Shown here: positions 1 to 12,299 of the stretch, piece after piece | Numbering within the stretch: the stretch's first letter is position 1 | Layout: each line of letters begins with the position of its first letter | NCBI RefSeq assembly: GCF_052857255.1 | Contig: NC_135506.1 | Coordinates: 78,042,324-78,106,323 of the forward strand | Reading direction: 5' to 3' | Source: Amblyomma americanum | Taxonomy: Eukaryota; Arthropoda; Arachnida; Ixodida; Ixodidae | DNA length: 64,000 nucleotides | Notes under the pieces: model-generated | The model's input: the letters and a program-made list of their open reading frames with translations, nothing else | What the model was told of the DNA's origin: nothing | Database searches by the model: none | Made by a program: the position numbers and the translations under genes

Positions 1-639
1 AAATAACAGAGGGCACTTAAGACTGCCTACGTGCTTCGAATGTGAAAGCATTGTCTCATCCTGAGCTCTGTTACGAGGTTCATTAAAGATTTCTTCGTTT
101 CTAACGAGATATACTCATTAGCACAATATCGTAAAGAAACTCATACGCTAGGTTCAAGTTTTTTCGCCAAAATGCGACGTTTTCTGGCCTATGGTTTGAG
201 TGCTCGCCTTGCCACGGTTTAATTCTCTACATCTTTGGAAGGGGTTTTTTCTTCTTTGCTGCAGACCTCACTACTTATGGTCTATGCTGATGTCATGAGA
301 GCTCATGCTGACGTCACTGAGGAATTTTGTGCCATAGTTGGGCGACTCACTGCTGATGGCGGGATTTGTGCTAATGGGACGTATAATTATTTCGCATTAA
401 AATACAATCAATTGCGTGCGGCCTGCTCCAGGACAACAGCCTCCCCTGCCGTAGTTCTGCCTGACAGGAAGTTAGAATGGTGGTGTGGTTACGGGCGTGG
501 TTGTGCCAGCGACAATGGATATACCTGTGTCTGTACGGGTTGCATATCTTGGTGGGTGCCTAGCGGCTGGCGTTAGCTTTTTTACAGTGGTGGCGCTGGA
601 AACGGTGTCGTTAATTGTGTAGTGATTGGGCTGTATGTC
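1..639. other. No recognisable gene
   Basis: Mixed-composition sequence that becomes TG-rich on the + strand after about 240. The short open frames have no family signature. It leads into the tandem duplication that begins near 640. Confidence 0.5.
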
Positions 640-1057
640 TGTTTTCGGGACGGGTATCATTCGTGTAATGAAAGGACTGTAGGTCTGTTGGGTTTCTTCG
701 CAGATTTTTCTCCTTTTCGTTGGTGTTCACGTTCTAGTTGTCGTTTAGGCGCCTATGATTGGAACTCTGATAGTTGGCTGTTGGCAACAGGAACTGGAGT
801 GGTGCCGCACGGGTGAATGTGTTGAAAAGGCGTGCAGTGAATTGACTGTAGGTATGTTTTCAGGACGGGTACCCATAATAATGTAGTGAATGAACTGTAG
901 GTCTGTTGTAATTCTTGGCAGGTTTTTCTCCTTTTCGTTGCTGTTCACGTTTAGTTGTTGTTTAGGTGCCTATGTTTGGTAGTCAGGTGGTTGGCTGTTG
1001 GCAACAGGAACTGGAGTGGTGCCGCATGGGTGAATATGTTGAAAAGGCGTCTGCCCG
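640..1057 (+). repeat. Tandem duplication, period about 217 bp
   Basis: Two adjacent diverged copies. The landmark GTTGGCTGTTGGCAACAGG begins at 773 and again at 990. The shared order is a GGGACGGGTA-like start, then CTGTAGGTCTGTTG, TTTTTCTCCTTTTCGTTG, TTTAGGYGCCTATG, the landmark, and GAAAAGGCG. The second copy runs directly into the HEEQQECR exon-like repeat. No copy has an intact long reading frame. Confidence 0.75.
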
Positions 1058-1150
1058 AGCATGAAGAACAACAGGAGTGCCGACAGAAGTACCACGCACA
1101 GGAATTACACGGCCGCCGTGTTGCGAAGCGTAGAATTGAGCTTGCCTCCT
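966..1150 (+). repeat. Exon-like repeat, HEEQxxCR family, copy 1
   Basis: Bases 1060-1083 read HEEQQECR in the + frame. The flanks match 11058-11235, sharing the order GTGCCTATG, GTGAATRTGTTGAAAAGG, the HEEQQECR box, and GGCCGCCGTGT. The frame stays open for about 40 codons past the box and is basic (Arg, Lys, His). It may be a decayed exon or part of an unclassified repeat; I do not recognise a known domain. Confidence 0.5.
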
Positions 1151-1159
1151 CAGCTTATG

Positions 1160-2570
1160 TAGATCGTTCCGTATCTGCGTGAAGAAGTGCGTCGGAGGCA
1201 CACGGAGAGATGGCGCAGGCGAGGCAGTCTTCAAGCCGGGACCAGAAGAGGTAGCTACTATGTTGGCACTTATGGCGCGACCTGCATGAAATGGGAGAGG
1301 GGGGCGGCGTTCATTTAGAAACTATGCAAAATTCACGAAATCAAAATGTACATCCTACAGAAGTGTTCACTGTAAACCTAAATGATCTGCACTTCAAAGT
1401 AATCGTAGAGAAAAATCGCTAAAAAGCCCACGACAAAGTATCTCTGCCGATTATTCTAAACATGTCAAAGGACTTTCTTCTGCCCACAGAAATTTACAAT
1501 GTTTTGTTTTTTGCTCTGATACATCTGAAACACCAAAACATTAGGAAGGACACAGAAGGCACTGTCCATCACGGATGTCTAGAAAGAAGTTTTTTCTTGA
1601 CTATCATGTAGAAAGCAATGGAGTGGTTGAACTGCTCAAAAGTGCAGATAACCGCACGATTACAAAACTATCGCTTTCAGATCCAGTGTCTCTAGTCACC
1701 GTCGACTGAACTGATTGTGAAGCTGACAGCGTTGGAACGAAAATCGTAGATTTCTTGAGTGTCCTCCTGCCTTCCTCACTTCAACGAACTGCCTGCGTGA
1801 TTTGCGGGTGGCCTCGTCCCAGGCACACATGCTGGCCATTTAGAATGCAATGAGCAGTGGAGAAAGAATGATATGAAGCACGCTTCCACATTTGTCGCAT
1901 CGCATAACGAAAACAAACGTTTGCTGTCTCTACGTGCAAGGGCAAAACTAAATGTATATATCACTTGCATATTCGTTAGAATTACGTTAGTTACTTTAAA
2001 TTACTTCAGTTACTTTTCGCTAGTTAACACTTAAGATCGACCGCCGAACAGTGGTGGATGCTCTGTCCGCGACGGTCAGGAAGTCGACGGTCTGTACACA
2101 GGATTCTGCGCAACCATGTGATTGAGGGCCTGCTACAGACTGCCGCACACTGCTACCTGCATCACCTCCAACCCAATCAGCCCAAAGTGCCACGAACCCT
2201 ACTTACACTGTAGGCACATTTATGTGCGGAATCACTTTTTACGTCCAGTCCCTCTCACTGAGTGCATTGTTTACCTCGGGTCAGCCTGAGGTCTGACCGG
2301 CCTGACCCGTGAAGGACTCCGGGAATTTTGACCGCCTGTCAGCTGTCGATGTGATTGTTCGTGCTGAGGATGGAACGCATAAGCTGGGTGTTTTGTCTGG
2401 TTCTGCGCACTCTGTCGGTGTATAGGGTGGCCAGTACGACGAATGGCAACCGGCAGCAGGTACACAAGTGGTGTCGCCTAGAGCAACACGTTAAAAAGGG
2501 GTCCAACCGAGTGTTACAAGCTGCAGGAGCTCCGCCTTGAACGCCACTCATAGGCACAGGTTATGCGGCA
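1160..2570. other. No recognisable feature
   Basis: Unique-looking sequence without coding signature, tandem structure or SINE match that I can see. Confidence 0.45.
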
Positions 2571-2576
2571 ATGATT

Positions 2577-2655
2577 GGTTTGGTTTATTGGGCTTTCGCG
2601 TCCCAAACCGTCTTAGGCTACGAGGGACGCCGTAGTGAAGAGCTCCGGAAAATGA
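2577..2655 (-). mobile_element. SINE-I fragment (3' end)
   Basis: In reverse complement this is the 3' end of the short tick tRNA-derived SINE: the GGGACG block, the CTCAGGCTA-like block (diverged) and the GGGACGCCGTAGTGAAG complement, ending at CTCCGGAAA. The tRNA-like head is missing. Confidence 0.65.
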
Positions 2656-2907
2656 ACCACGGCGGAAAACCTGCACGAAGTTGGCGGTGCAGGTTCAGGA
2701 TAGCTGGAGAATAGAAGAGTGTGGTCCCCATTTATTCGAGTATTAAAAACGTACCACAATGATTTTTCCAAGGTTTTCTCCTCCGATTGAACGGCACACA
2801 ACGTTTAGCAGACGTGCGGAAAGGAATCATTGATTGCTGTCCACATGCACGCCGCATCCTGCTTTATTTTCAGGACTTTGAACCTGAGAAAGTGACTGGA
2901 AAGACAA

Positions 2908-2990
2908 TGTTTAGGTTTAGGGATATGGTGGTAAAACGGCCTAAAGCGACTCAGGCTATGAGGGACGCCGTAGTGGAGGGCTCCGGAGGA
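2908..2990 (-). mobile_element. SINE-I fragment (3' end)
   Basis: Contains AAAGCGACTCAGGCTATGAG and GGACGCCGTAGTGGAGGGCT, the conserved 3' block of SINE-I on the minus strand. It is cut off after CTCCGGA. The preceding GAAAGTGACTGGAAAGACAA and TTTAGGTTT stretch recurs at 3672-3712, so this fragment lies in a small local duplication. Confidence 0.7.
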
Positions 2991-3009
2991 AAGACAAGGC
3001 AGATGGCTA

Positions 3010-6000
3010 TCAAACAGGAATCTGGGAAAGCACATATCTTTCGGAGTTGTAGTAGCAGTTAGTAACTGGCGGTCAATCATTGGCTCACCGACAGCTCCGG
3101 CCACATTGCGGCAACTACTATTTACTACTAGTTAAGGTTATTTAAACATTACTAAAATGCCTTTTTCCTGGGTGGTGTTTAGAGGGACACTGAAGACAAC
3201 GGCACTCAATTATTCACCTGAGTGAAAATTTATTGCTTTTACTGTTTTCGATTATGCTGACGTTTCACCGGACAGCACATGAAGCAGAATTAGAGCTGAG
3301 AAAATTTTCTTTTAAAATCGTCCCATCACGTGTCGTTTTCTCGTGGCGTCCTGAGAGGAAAAGACTGGTTGCCATCGTTTTAAACTGAATGGCGGTGAAG
3401 CGTGGTCGCTGGGATTTGGGCCTAAAAACGCACGCATTCGACTTGCTAAATCGGCTTGAGGAAGTTTCGTTTTCGGACAGACATCTATACAGGCCAACCT
3501 AATATTGCACTCAGTTTAACTTTTAAGTAACTGATGGGCACCAGTCGCCAGTCGAAAACAGCAAGTCCGTTTATGCGGCACAAGAAGACTGTTTGGTGAA
3601 ACCTTTTGTACTCCCTCTAAAACTCACGTCGTTTTAGCTCCTGACAAGGACAGACAATTAAGACGTGTTAAGTGAAAGTGACTGGAAAGACAAGGTTTAG
3701 GTTTGGGTTTATGGTGGTGTACGTAGGTGCATCCGTATTACGAAGTATAAAAGCGGTGGTTAAGACGCGTATGCTCATTTATTCCGTCTAGCGAGCCGGA
3801 TAACTCCAGAGGCAGGAGTGCCTCCAACGACTGCTTGATGTAGCCGCACACGAAGATGAGAAGGTGGCCAAGCCTGTCGAAACCAGAAGAACGCTGGGCG
3901 AGCGCACTTGCACATAAAAACGCGAAAGCAGCGTTGGACACTTAACGCAAACTCAGTTTTAAAAACAGAAGCTGCTCAATGCGATGGCATGTAAGCACTC
4001 AAACTGACGAAGAAAGCCGAACGCGTTCACCAAAAAAAAAAAGCGGCTGTTGATGGAGGAGGCTACTCAAGCCACAAAAGCGCCCAAAGATCATACGCTG
4101 TGCCTAGCTAGAAAAAAAGAGTGCCCAGCGAGGCAGGGGAATATTCAGCCTCCAATGTGATGGGCCAAATCTGGTGTGCGGCTACCACCTTTCATGAGCC
4201 ATTCTAGAATGCGTTACGAGCCTTTGCTGTTGTTCATTTCATGATGACACCTGGTCTCGGCGGCACGTAACTGCAGTTTTTTTTCCTATCGGTATAAGCA
4301 TCGCTCAATACCTCCCCTTGACTTGCGGTGTAGTTTAGTCTAGCCAACCCTTAAAGAAGTGTGCCCCGACCGCTAGAGGTCACGCTGGAAGTGCTAATGA
4401 GAGAGGTGCATTAGGTCTCAATCCCCGTTCTCGCTTTCCTTTCTTGCTTGCCGTTTCTCCAGCTCTGGGGTCGCATGAGAATTTCAACCTCCTAACCGAG
4501 TCGCATATGCCGTTTCGGCGCCTAGCTCCTGATACAAAAGTCCCTTCCGAGCTCCATGATCGAAACTAAAACCCAAGCACTCAATAAAGGGCCTCAGAAA
4601 GGGGCTCTCATAAACTTGTATTTCTGGGATGTTAAAGGGTGCTGCTTCACAAATATCCTCCAGCAAGAATTTTGGCGTGCAAACTTGTTAGATGGAAACT
4701 TGGAAGCTTGGAAGATTGTGTGGAAGCTGTGTTAGATGCACTCAAATTTTCAACTTCCGCGTCTTCCACGTCCCTCTTCTCTCGTCAATTTTCGCAGGCC
4801 AAGCGTCGGCGCTCCCCCGCCGTCCACACCAAAGACTCCACCCACTCGGCCCTGCTCCAACTGATGCCGGCGCGCGCGGCCACGGTACCTGAGTAACGTC
4901 TGAAAGAATTTGACGCTGCGAACAATTGATAACCCCCGACTACTTGCACGACGTGACGTCGTACGCCAGGTTTCGCCCGAGAAAGCCCGACAGCGCGTGT
5001 CGCCGTGAGTTGCGAAGGTGGGAAGTTTAAAAAAGAAAGTATTTTAAGTTTGTCGCTCTTGTACGCGGCATGAATGCTGGGTGGCCTGTACTCTACATAA
5101 CGCAATCATTTTAAAGCCAAGTTCAAACACCCTTTTCTGTGGCCTTTTAAGATCTAAAATTGGGTTGCCCAGCATTCGGAGCCAGCTCGCGAGTGACTGA
5201 ACGTCCTAGGAACGAGGCCATACCGTCGCACTATGAATTCGAGCCCACTAAACAATGTTGCGGAAGCGTACGGATTCATCGTGCCATGCAGTGTCGTACG
5301 CGGCTTCAATCTTGCAGCCCTACCATTTTGGAAACCCCCTGTGTTTCATATTGGCTCACGAGAAAAACTTCTTACACACTAATCAGATTGCCAACTATGG
5401 TAAAAACCGAAATCATGACCCCTAACGCCTTGATGATCGCGTTTAACATGCTCAATCGGGCATCACTAGCCACGACGTCTCATTTGATGCCATTTGAAGC
5501 CACGACGTCCAAGTGATGGTGACGCCTTATGTGAAAACTCTGCGGCACCTACAGTGCCGATGCTGCCGCTACCATAATTTGTGAGGTCCTCCGATTTGGG
5601 TTTGCATCACGCTTTCCACTTCTGGGAAGATCCACGCGCGACCAGGGGTTAGGATACTGATAACAAGGACAATAAGCTTAACAGCTTCAATTGCGAACGG
5701 TGTCAGTGTTCTCACCAGAGGAGATGTGGCGACCTTGGAGGCAAGAGCCAAGTCTCGTTCCAAGAGCTTGTCACTGGATCAACGGGATGTTCAGTGTTGG
5801 CTCCGCTCGACAGTAGTTGTGGTGGCTGCTGTGCTATGTGGTGGGTGCCAGGTCGTTACACTGTCTCTACGACTGTGGGTGGTCTTCCGTCTCTGGTGCC
5901 TCCGGAACAAAAGGTAAACCATTTTCGGACCGTCTCCTACGGTGTTTCTCGTCCTGTCACGGACGAGAGGTGAAGTGGTAAGCATATGTTATAGAGCAAT

Positions 6001-7000
6001 ACAGGTCGAAATGGTTTAAATAATTCTTATATTACACCCTCAGGGGTGCACACAGGGAATGTGACCGCGAGTACTGATAATAAAAAATCGAATGACATCG
6101 GGTGGCAAAGGAGGCTTTTTGCCACGGTAAACATGAAACCCTGTCTTCCACAGACTAAACGTTCATGACCTAAGGGTACTTTTTGTTTGTAGAAGTCGTA
6201 TGCTCAGCTCCTGTGACAGTGAACGCAACTCAAAAGTGAAACTGAACAAGCGGGTTCATTACGAGTCTACACACGGTAAATATGCTTCATACTCGAGCCT
6301 TGAGAAAAGGTTCAAGTTATGTTTAATTTATCACAGTTATATCTTCCGTTTGTTAAAAGGCTGGGGGAATGTATACGTACCAAGCCGCCTTGTCCAGTGG
6401 AATAGCAGCTCTGTACTCTCCGCACCAGGGCGATTGATGACTATTCGCAGTACATGGGACTTCATTGCTGTAGCAGTGGTCCTCGAGTTGCTTGTGGAAT
6501 GCAGTCGTTTCGACGATTGTAATTTGTATGTAGTGTTTGTATAGCTGAGGTCGTTTGATGCGCCAGGTGATTTTTTCCAGTGTTGCCGATGCCAGTGTAT
6601 TGTACTGGTATCAGATATTTCGTTGCTTTTCGATGTCTTGGCAGCAAAAACGCCTGCAATCATAGAGGTGGCGACTATTTTCTAAAGTATTTTTTTTGGC
6701 AGTCGGGTCCCGCGTTGGTGGTTGTCGAGATTGCTGTGCTCTAGGGCTGTCACACTCGTTCCAGTGCTTATTTTTAATTTGTGGAATGTCGTGGCTTTGA
6801 GTCTCAAGAATATTCTGCTCCTCTTCCAGCTTGTCGTAGACACAGAGGCAGATGTTTGCTGCCACCAGAGTCCCAAATACAAGGTCTCGCTAATATTATC
6901 CTCTTTCCTAGTAGTCGCTGTGTCACAGGGTGTTCCTAACTCTTCTGTAGTGTACTTGTAACCGTTTGCGGTCTTCTCTGTTGCCTCGTTGTGATAGTTA
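3010..7000. other. Gene-poor DNA without recognised elements
   Basis: Apart from the short duplicate of the 2888-2935 stretch at 3672-3712, I see no protein family, SINE or tandem array here. The + strand is TG-rich at about 5770-5900 and 6430-7200, as it is before other HEEQ-family copies. Open frames are short and without motifs. Confidence 0.4.
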
Positions 7001-7204
7001 AAAGCTTTGCTGTTGCTTGTGGAACTTTAGCGTTGTTTCGTGTCTTAATATTCCTTTGATCTTGTTCGTCTATGCTTCCTTTTGTCTTTGTTCTGCGTGT
7101 ATTGCTGCGGTCGCAATGTTTTTATGGTGTTTGTGCGGTTCTTGTTTCTGCGTTAGTGGTCTTGTGGTTCGTTTTTCTGATAATCGCACTTGTGTTTGTG
7201 TATG

Positions 7205-7320
7205 GTTGGCAGCGGTTTGGAGGCCGCCGTCATGAGAAACAGCACCAGTGCCGCTTGCCAAATGGCTGGAAGGCCAGCATGAAGAACAGGAGGGGTGTCG
7301 CTTTGGGATTATAGGATGCC
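7205..7320 (+). repeat. Exon-like repeat, HEEQxxCR family, copies 2 and 3
   Basis: Two boxes lie 47 bp apart: 7231-7254 reads HEKQHQCR and 7278-7301 reads HEEQEGCR, one base out of step with each other. A TG-rich stretch of over 200 bp precedes them, ending in TGGCAG, which would suit a 3' splice site. The upstream frame encodes a very hydrophobic stretch, probably a by-product of T-richness. Confidence 0.5.
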
Positions 7321-7329
7321 TCTTGGACC

Positions 7330-8940
7330 TAGGTCTTTTGTCTGGACATCTAGAGACATGGGTCTGGACGTTCAGAAGCTAATACTAGAAACCACGGCAG
7401 AGGTGATCTGGGCCGTGCTGCTCGGCAATCCTAGGTGCAATAAAACCTGCAAAAAGAATGGTGGTCACCTTAGAGATGTACTGACCAGACAGCAACCTTT
7501 TCTACCTAAAGGCGCATTATCGAACACAGAAAAAAAGCACGTAGAATATCTACGCTACGCTTTCCATCATAACCCAAGAACCAGGAGCCTCAGAGAGAGA
7601 GGGGGAGAAAACTTTTTCTTGAACCAAATTCGGGGAAGTTCTAAGCTCAAAGTCTCGGAGTATGAAAGGATTCATTGGAACCTGGCGGCTGGCTGCTTGG
7701 GCTTGATTGATTTCTTTTTGCTTATTTGGGTCTGAGCTGAGCATTAGAGCCTCCCACGTTTCTTCATTTCTAATGGTCCGTGAATTCTTTTCTAAGTGTG
7801 TGCATAAATACTTCTTTTGTTTGGGATCTGCAATCTGCAGAGTTTACAGTGCGGTTCGACTGTTATTCGATAATGACGTCATAAATTCAAACACGTGCTA
7901 AATTCAATGCAGGCTACGCGAGTGCATTGAACTGCAACTGCTGGGCAGGAAAAAATCTCGCAAAGCAACAAATTGAGAAACTTTGAGTACAGGTTCCATG
8001 GCGCGATCAGGGCGACTTGTAAGCCTTCTAGACTTATTCTGCACTGACTCCGCCGTACGAGCAACACCACGTTCTTATGATATGCTGAAGAAAAATGGCA
8101 ATACGCTGAGCGGCTCGTCCCCGCATACTGCACTGTTTTGAGCAGTAAGGCCCCTTAGTTCCGAAAAACCCGACAACAGCCAAGTGCTGAAGAGCGGAAA
8201 TGGCGCTACTTCTTCGCTCAGCACTCAAAGGGTCGCAGATACCAAATTTAATTTTTAACAATTATTGCTGCTTACCAGGGATTGCCTAACGTCATCAGCT
8301 GTTAGCGACATTCGCTAGACGTAGCACCGGCCAATGACACACCCGACAAAAAGTATTGGTGGTGAGTGCATAGCCTTCCAAAGCGAGTGTTATTACTAGC
8401 GAGTGTTATGCACCTATAAAAAGCATCGATGAAAAAATAATGCTCGTACACGCTATTCTCCCCATCAAATCCCATCATCCCATCATTCACTCCTACAGCA
8501 TGATAAATTATCTCTGCGTTGTATGGGTGCGTTTTTATACTGCGCCAGAAAACAAGCGTGTGAATGAATGATCGCCAAAAACCTTTACGTTATCCCAATG
8601 TCTTTAGCTGCTATTTTTCAGCTTTAGAAAAAGAAGAACATATGCTGTGCTCACCGGTACTACGTCATAAGTGATCATCATCACAGGTGGGCTTCGATGA
8701 GGTCCATGGTGCAGGCATAGTATCGAGGAGTCGAGGCGCAGACGCAGATTCGGTTACCGCTTGCTTCGCGCTACCTGCAGTGTTGGCAGCCAACGAGTTC
8801 CGGGTTCCGTTCCTGCTGCTTGTCTAAGGTCAACTAAGCTGTCTTCGGCCGTTTTGTTATCTTTGTGACTGGTGTAACAGTCTTGTCGAGGCTCTGCTTT
8901 CGTTTCGTGATCGTGTCGCAAGTTTTCGCTGTATTGAAGA
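7330..8940. other. No recognised feature
   Basis: A 146-codon open frame covers about 7295-7735. It has no recognisable domain and overlaps the HEEQ repeat, so I do not call it a gene. The rest shows nothing identifiable. Confidence 0.4.
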
Positions 8941-8984
8941 AGGCTGTTCTGATTCTTTTTCCTGATTCCATTGTGGTGTATTCA

Positions 8985-9170
8985 TTTGTGCTTGTTTCAG
9001 TTAGGGTCATGTCGTGTTCTGTGTCTGAGCGTCGCTAGAAGCGTGGCCGCCATTCTCAAGACGAACTGGGTTGATGCGGATGACGTCGACACCGGGGCAG
9101 GCGCTCACTTACGTCGCTGCCAGGATGGGACGCAGCACATTCCTCACGCATGCGCAGATTTCGCCTAGAT
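8985..9170 (+). repeat. Exon-like repeat Z, copy 1
   Basis: Shares with 24480-24650 the order GTCATGTC, then CTCAAGA(C/A)GAACTG, TTGATGC, GATGA and CACCGGG. The common frame reads LKTNWVDADDVDTG here and LKKNCIDADELSTG there. Peptide-level conservation suggests an old coding exon or a transposon ORF. The family is unidentified. Confidence 0.5.
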
Positions 9171-9289
9171 AAACGGCAAAGCAGCTCGTGGTAGGTGTCC
9201 AACAGGCGGCCTGCACCGATGACCTGCAGAGAAGCTTTCTTTGCGATCATCTGTTTAAAAGCGAAAGTATTATACAGTATGTCCAATTA

Positions 9290-10250
9290 GCAAAACACCC
9301 GTCATACGTCTTCCATGCCAGGAAATTTGGAGGATATCAGAGCATTTTTTGACGCGGCACCGAATTACATTACGTCATCGTGGTCAACGCATCTGCGGAC
9401 ATCCAGGAACCATTGCTTGGACATGGGTATTAAAATTTAGATAACTGTGCATAACATGTCGGTAACTTTCTGGAATCAGTAAGCATAGTGTCGATGCTGG
9501 AGCTTATGTACGTCAGGGAACAAAGTGCGCCAATTCGTGGTATCCCTGTCAGCAACTCTCCACACAAGATGACGAAATATGGGATCACTATGCTATTAGT
9601 GGAAAGCTTGACAGCCAGTTTCATCTAAATGGATGACTGTAATGACTGTAATGTCTCGGCGTTGATAAGTAATGAATAGTAATGGTACTCGTGTCTTGTC
9701 AGTAATTGTGGAAGACCACTTGAGTGTGACATCAGCATTACACATGCTTTCTGGAGCACATTCTTATAAACATAAAGCTCTAGCTCGCGACACACAAATA
9801 AGCCAGATGGCATAGGAGCTCACCACATTGCATTCCCTCTGGTATCGCAGGCCGCGGTGATGTTCGTAAGGGCCACAGCGAGACAGCCCGGAGTGCACCC
9901 ACCCTCTTCAGTTGCATGGGTGCGATCAGTGTGCTTCCCATCTTATGCCATTCTTGCCGTTGTGCCTCCAAAGTCCAAAGTTAGTCCTCGTCATTGCAGC
10001 TGGGATAGTAGCACTAGGTGAAATCATCTGGGTTCACGGTGCTTCTCGGCGGCTGGGATGTACTGGCACCGCGGCACCACGTCCACAGGAGGCCTAAGAG
10101 CTCTCCCGTATCCCTCCCTGTCCCGTCACTGCTGCGGCCATCTTATCCCCAACGTCTTTCTAGCCTCATCTGTCCGCCTCTCCTCTTTCATGCATGTCGC
10201 AAACACAGATGTCCTTTTCCATAAAGCTTGAGTCGACAATACTAATAAAT
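9290..10250. other. No recognised feature
   Basis: No long coding frame, SINE or array seen. Confidence 0.4.
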
Positions 10251-10256
10251 GTTTAT

Positions 10257-10425
10257 ATTGGTTTGGTTTATGAAATTAACGTCCCGAAGCAACTCTCAAG
10301 ACGCTATTAGGAACGCCGTAGTAAGATGTTCCGGAAATTTCGACCACCTAGTGTTCTTTAACGTGCACTGACATCGCACAGTACACGAGCCTCTAGAGTT
10401 TCGCCTCCACCGAAATTCGACCGAA
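10257..10425 (-). mobile_element. SINE-I, 5'-truncated
   Basis: Reverse-strand match through the body: GGTTTATG-like tail, AACGTCCC, GGAACGCCGTAGTA, TCCGGAAATTTCGACCACCT, TCTTTAACGTGCACTGACAT, CGCACAGTACACGAG, TTTCGCCTCCACCGAAAT. The tRNA-like head with the A and B boxes is absent. Confidence 0.8.
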
Positions 10426-11057
10426 AGTACAGTTTACAGTATTTGGTTTTGGTCGTAGGTCCTTATGGTCTGCGTTCGGCTGGTTGTTTCCGTCCAAGAC
10501 ACTTCGACGTTAACTTTAGCCTTGCTTATTCCAGTTGTTCGAAGGTTGTGGTTCTGTTGCGCCGTTTCGTGTTCTTAGTGCTGGCGGCGAAAACCAACTG
10601 CTGCTCTCGTGCGCGAGGGATCTCATTATAGCCCTTAACTATCGATCGGGATTGTGACGTGGGTGTGAAGGTGGCTTCAGTTTTTTTGTAATGTTGGTGC
10701 TTCGTTTGGTTAGAGAGTTTCGCGTAATGAGAGCAGAGATTTCGGAGTTGTAGACCACCGCTTCCATGGTGAAGAGGATTGATGCCGCAATTTTTGCCGA
10801 CGTTAAAATGATTGCTCTTCCGCGTAGGATAGGGACAGCTGAAACAGCGATGTGGTTATGTGTGTAGTCGTCATGGCAGCACCGATAAATGTGGTTGTGA
10901 TTGGACGGGTTGTATATCTAGGTGGTGGGAGTTGTAGTCGGCATCAATTTGTCTTTGAATGGTGTCGTACTCTTGTAGTGAATCGCAGGCATATCTTTTG
11001 CAGTGTTCAGTGCCTGTATTCTTCATGCGTTGCTGTTGTGACGTTGTTAGTGTAGTC

Positions 11058-11235
11058 CATGTGCCTATGTTCTCCAATGCGGCGCAAAACAGCACGCAAC
11101 AGGAAATGAAGTGCTGCCACACAGGTGAATGTGTTGAAAAGGTGTGTTTCCCGCCCATGAGGAACAACAGGAGTGCCGGCGAATGCACCCAGAGAATTCC
11201 ATGGCCGCCGTGTCAGGAGGCGCAGACTGAGCTTT
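11058..11235 (+). repeat. Exon-like repeat, HEEQxxCR family, copy 4
   Basis: Closest relative of 966-1150. Bases 11156-11179 read HEEQQECR, preceded by GTGAATGTGTTGAAAAGG and followed by ATGGCCGCCGTGT. The upstream 350 bp are TG-rich on the + strand, as at the other copies. A 159-codon open frame runs through here out of frame with the box, which argues against either being a living gene. Confidence 0.5.
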
Positions 11236-12200
11236 CTAAGAGGATACTACTTTTTATAGGAGTAGAGGGTCTCCACACCGCTGACAGAAACAGGAATGGT
11301 ACGCCTAAGCGAAAGCTCTGCAATGGCGAAAATCACCGGTGCATGAATGACAGCAGGAATGACGGCGTTCCTGATGCAGGAGTGGTCATAGTCGTCGTGG
11401 CAGATGGAATTACTGCTACTGTGGTTGTGGAGGGTTGATGCATTGGGTGTAGCACACATTCTCTGTCGTCTGTTGTGTTCCGTTGTGCATGTGGTGTGGG
11501 CGAACAGGGTACTGCTTGAAGAAAAACAATTCCGTAGTCCTTAATTTCTTAACAGACGAACGATGTTAGTAAGGCTGCTTGTCTGTGGAAATCGCTGGTA
11601 TCGATGCGGTGGTTAAAGCTTTCCTTGCGGTGTGTTTATGAGTGTAGTTAATGCTGCTAATATTATGGCTGCTGCGGTGATTGTACAGGAAGGGTGCATT
11701 GGCACCTAGCCCATGGTGTTGTCTGCTGGATGTTGTGTTTCCATTGTGCACGTGTCTGTGTGGGGAGAGAAAGGGGTGAGAGGGTCCCCAAAATGTCGGC
11801 TTGTAACCGTCAAGAAGTACAGGAACAGTGGCGCCGCAGAGAATGCACTGAAAACGTGAAGATCACTTATAGATCACTTAGTCTTGAAGGACAGCACAGC
11901 GCCCCTGTTCTGTATGCAGCGGTGGTGTTGAAGCTCTATGGTGTTTTCTACTTGGGCTATGCATGTGCTTTAGGTGCAAGTAGTCTTGTGAAGTAGTTTC
12001 GCGTGTAAATCGTGGTGACTGCAATGAGTGGTTGTGCCTGCGCAGGTTGTATGTATTGGTGTCTAGTGCAAGATATTTTCTGCTGGGCTGTGTTCCGTTT
12101 GGGAGTGTGGTGTACATGTCTAAAGTCACCTACACTGAGCAAAGCAACCGCCAAAGGAGCACCCAAACCAATTTGTCCAAGAGGCTTAAGTTCACCAATT

Positions 12201-12224
12201 CATGAAGAACAGTAGGTGTGCCAC
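12201..12224 (+). repeat. HEEQ box, decayed copy
   Basis: The frame reads HEEQ, stop, VCH. The nucleotide match CATGAAGAACAGTAGGTGTG to the other boxes is good, but a stop replaces a residue. Confidence 0.4.
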
Positions 12225-12299
12225 CACGATCATCACTAAGGCCACAGCTCCGCGCCTCGAGTTCGAAGCTTGAATTGTGCCAGCAAGCTCCAGAAATGC

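Noticed and set aside
7017..7314. Very hydrophobic frames that look like membrane proteins (also at 18672 and 28455)
   Set aside because: T- and G-rich DNA gives Val, Leu, Phe and Cys codons by chance. The hydrophobic stretches are not conserved among the copies, whereas the HEEQ boxes are.
7295..7735. 146-codon open frame on the + strand as a gene
   Set aside because: No domain, it overlaps the HEEQ repeat in another frame, and there are no supporting signals.
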